A stretch of DNA of 64,000 nucleotides from an uncultured Muribaculaceae bacterium (GTDB lineage Bacteria; Bacteroidota; Bacteroidia; Bacteroidales; Muribaculaceae): NCBI GenBank assembly GCA_910587235.1, contig CAJUKD010000007.1, positions 35,797 to 99,796 on the forward strand. Direction: 5' to 3'. Numbering within the stretch: position 1 is the stretch's first letter; the number at the start of each line of letters is the position of its first letter. The notes under the pieces are model-generated. The model did not search any database. It saw nothing but the letters and a program-made list of their open reading frames with translations, and was not told the origin of the DNA. The translations under genes were made by a program, and so were the position numbers. Positions 63,920 to 64,000 of this stretch are shown in pieces.

Positions 63920-64000
63920 AAACAATTGACGGTGTCTGAAGTCCTTTTAATAAAATTTAGTGATTCGGATGTTAAATTACGCAGCCAATCTTCCGCTTGT

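Noticed and set aside
1..64000. tRNA genes, rRNA operon, CRISPR array, prophage or transposon
   Set aside because: No cloverleaf-like intergenic segment, repeat-spacer pattern, integrase, transposase or phage structural gene was seen in either strand.

Overview
The window is chromosomal DNA of a Bacteroidales bacterium, most likely from the gut Bacteroidota and possibly Muribaculaceae-like; the family is an inference, not proven here. The evidence is a SusC/SusD/SusE outer-membrane glycan system, a hybrid two-component regulator, an LpxC-FabZ fusion, BACON, DUF4290, DUF5606 and DUF695-type proteins, and repeated TAnnTTTG promoter -7 boxes with no Shine-Dalgarno sequences. No tRNA, rRNA operon, insertion sequence, prophage or CRISPR array was seen.

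1-11.7 kb is a polysaccharide utilisation locus. On the minus strand it runs glycoside hydrolase, susC, susD, susE (cut by the window edge), and a plus-strand hybrid two-component regulator diverges from it. 11.7-27.8 kb is housekeeping: ClpC-type chaperone, RelA-like alarmone enzyme, SmpB, THUMP-like methyltransferase, phosphoglycerate kinase, RimM, GlnRS and several conserved small or unknown proteins. 27.8-29.7 kb is a decayed locus in which two secreted-protein genes face away from each other and both have lost their 5' ends; one also carries an in-frame stop. 29.9-33 kb is a three-gene secreted or lipoprotein operon of unknown function (two paralogues plus a BACON/leucine-rich-repeat lipoprotein) with a G9 tract upstream.

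33-44 kb holds a Crp-like regulator, a metallo-beta-lactamase-fold hydrolase, RsmG, an S1-domain protein, the lipid A genes lpxD-lpxC/fabZ-lpxA, the RNase P RNA gene, a DUF695-type protein, an M13 metallopeptidase and an ABC-F protein. 44.2-45.1 kb is a small AT-rich patch with two lipoprotein genes, one only 32 codons long. 45-50.8 kb carries a small membrane protein, a porin, PRPP synthetase, a cytoplasmic GH13 amylase and a patatin-like phospholipase. 50.9-54.2 kb is an ExbB-ExbD-ExbD-TonB energy transduction operon, 54.5-56.5 kb is NAD synthetase, 56.5-61.1 kb is a TamB-like protein, and 61.2-63.9 kb is a GH77 4-alpha-glucanotransferase.

The parts fit a glycan-feeding Gram-negative. ExbB/ExbD/TonB can power SusC-type receptors, the lipid A genes and TamB build the outer membrane, and GH13 plus GH77 can process internal alpha-glucan. 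Nothing is an unmistakable new system. The best candidates for unexplained biology are the three-gene secreted operon with its poly-G tract, the decayed head-to-head locus, and the tiny lipoprotein.
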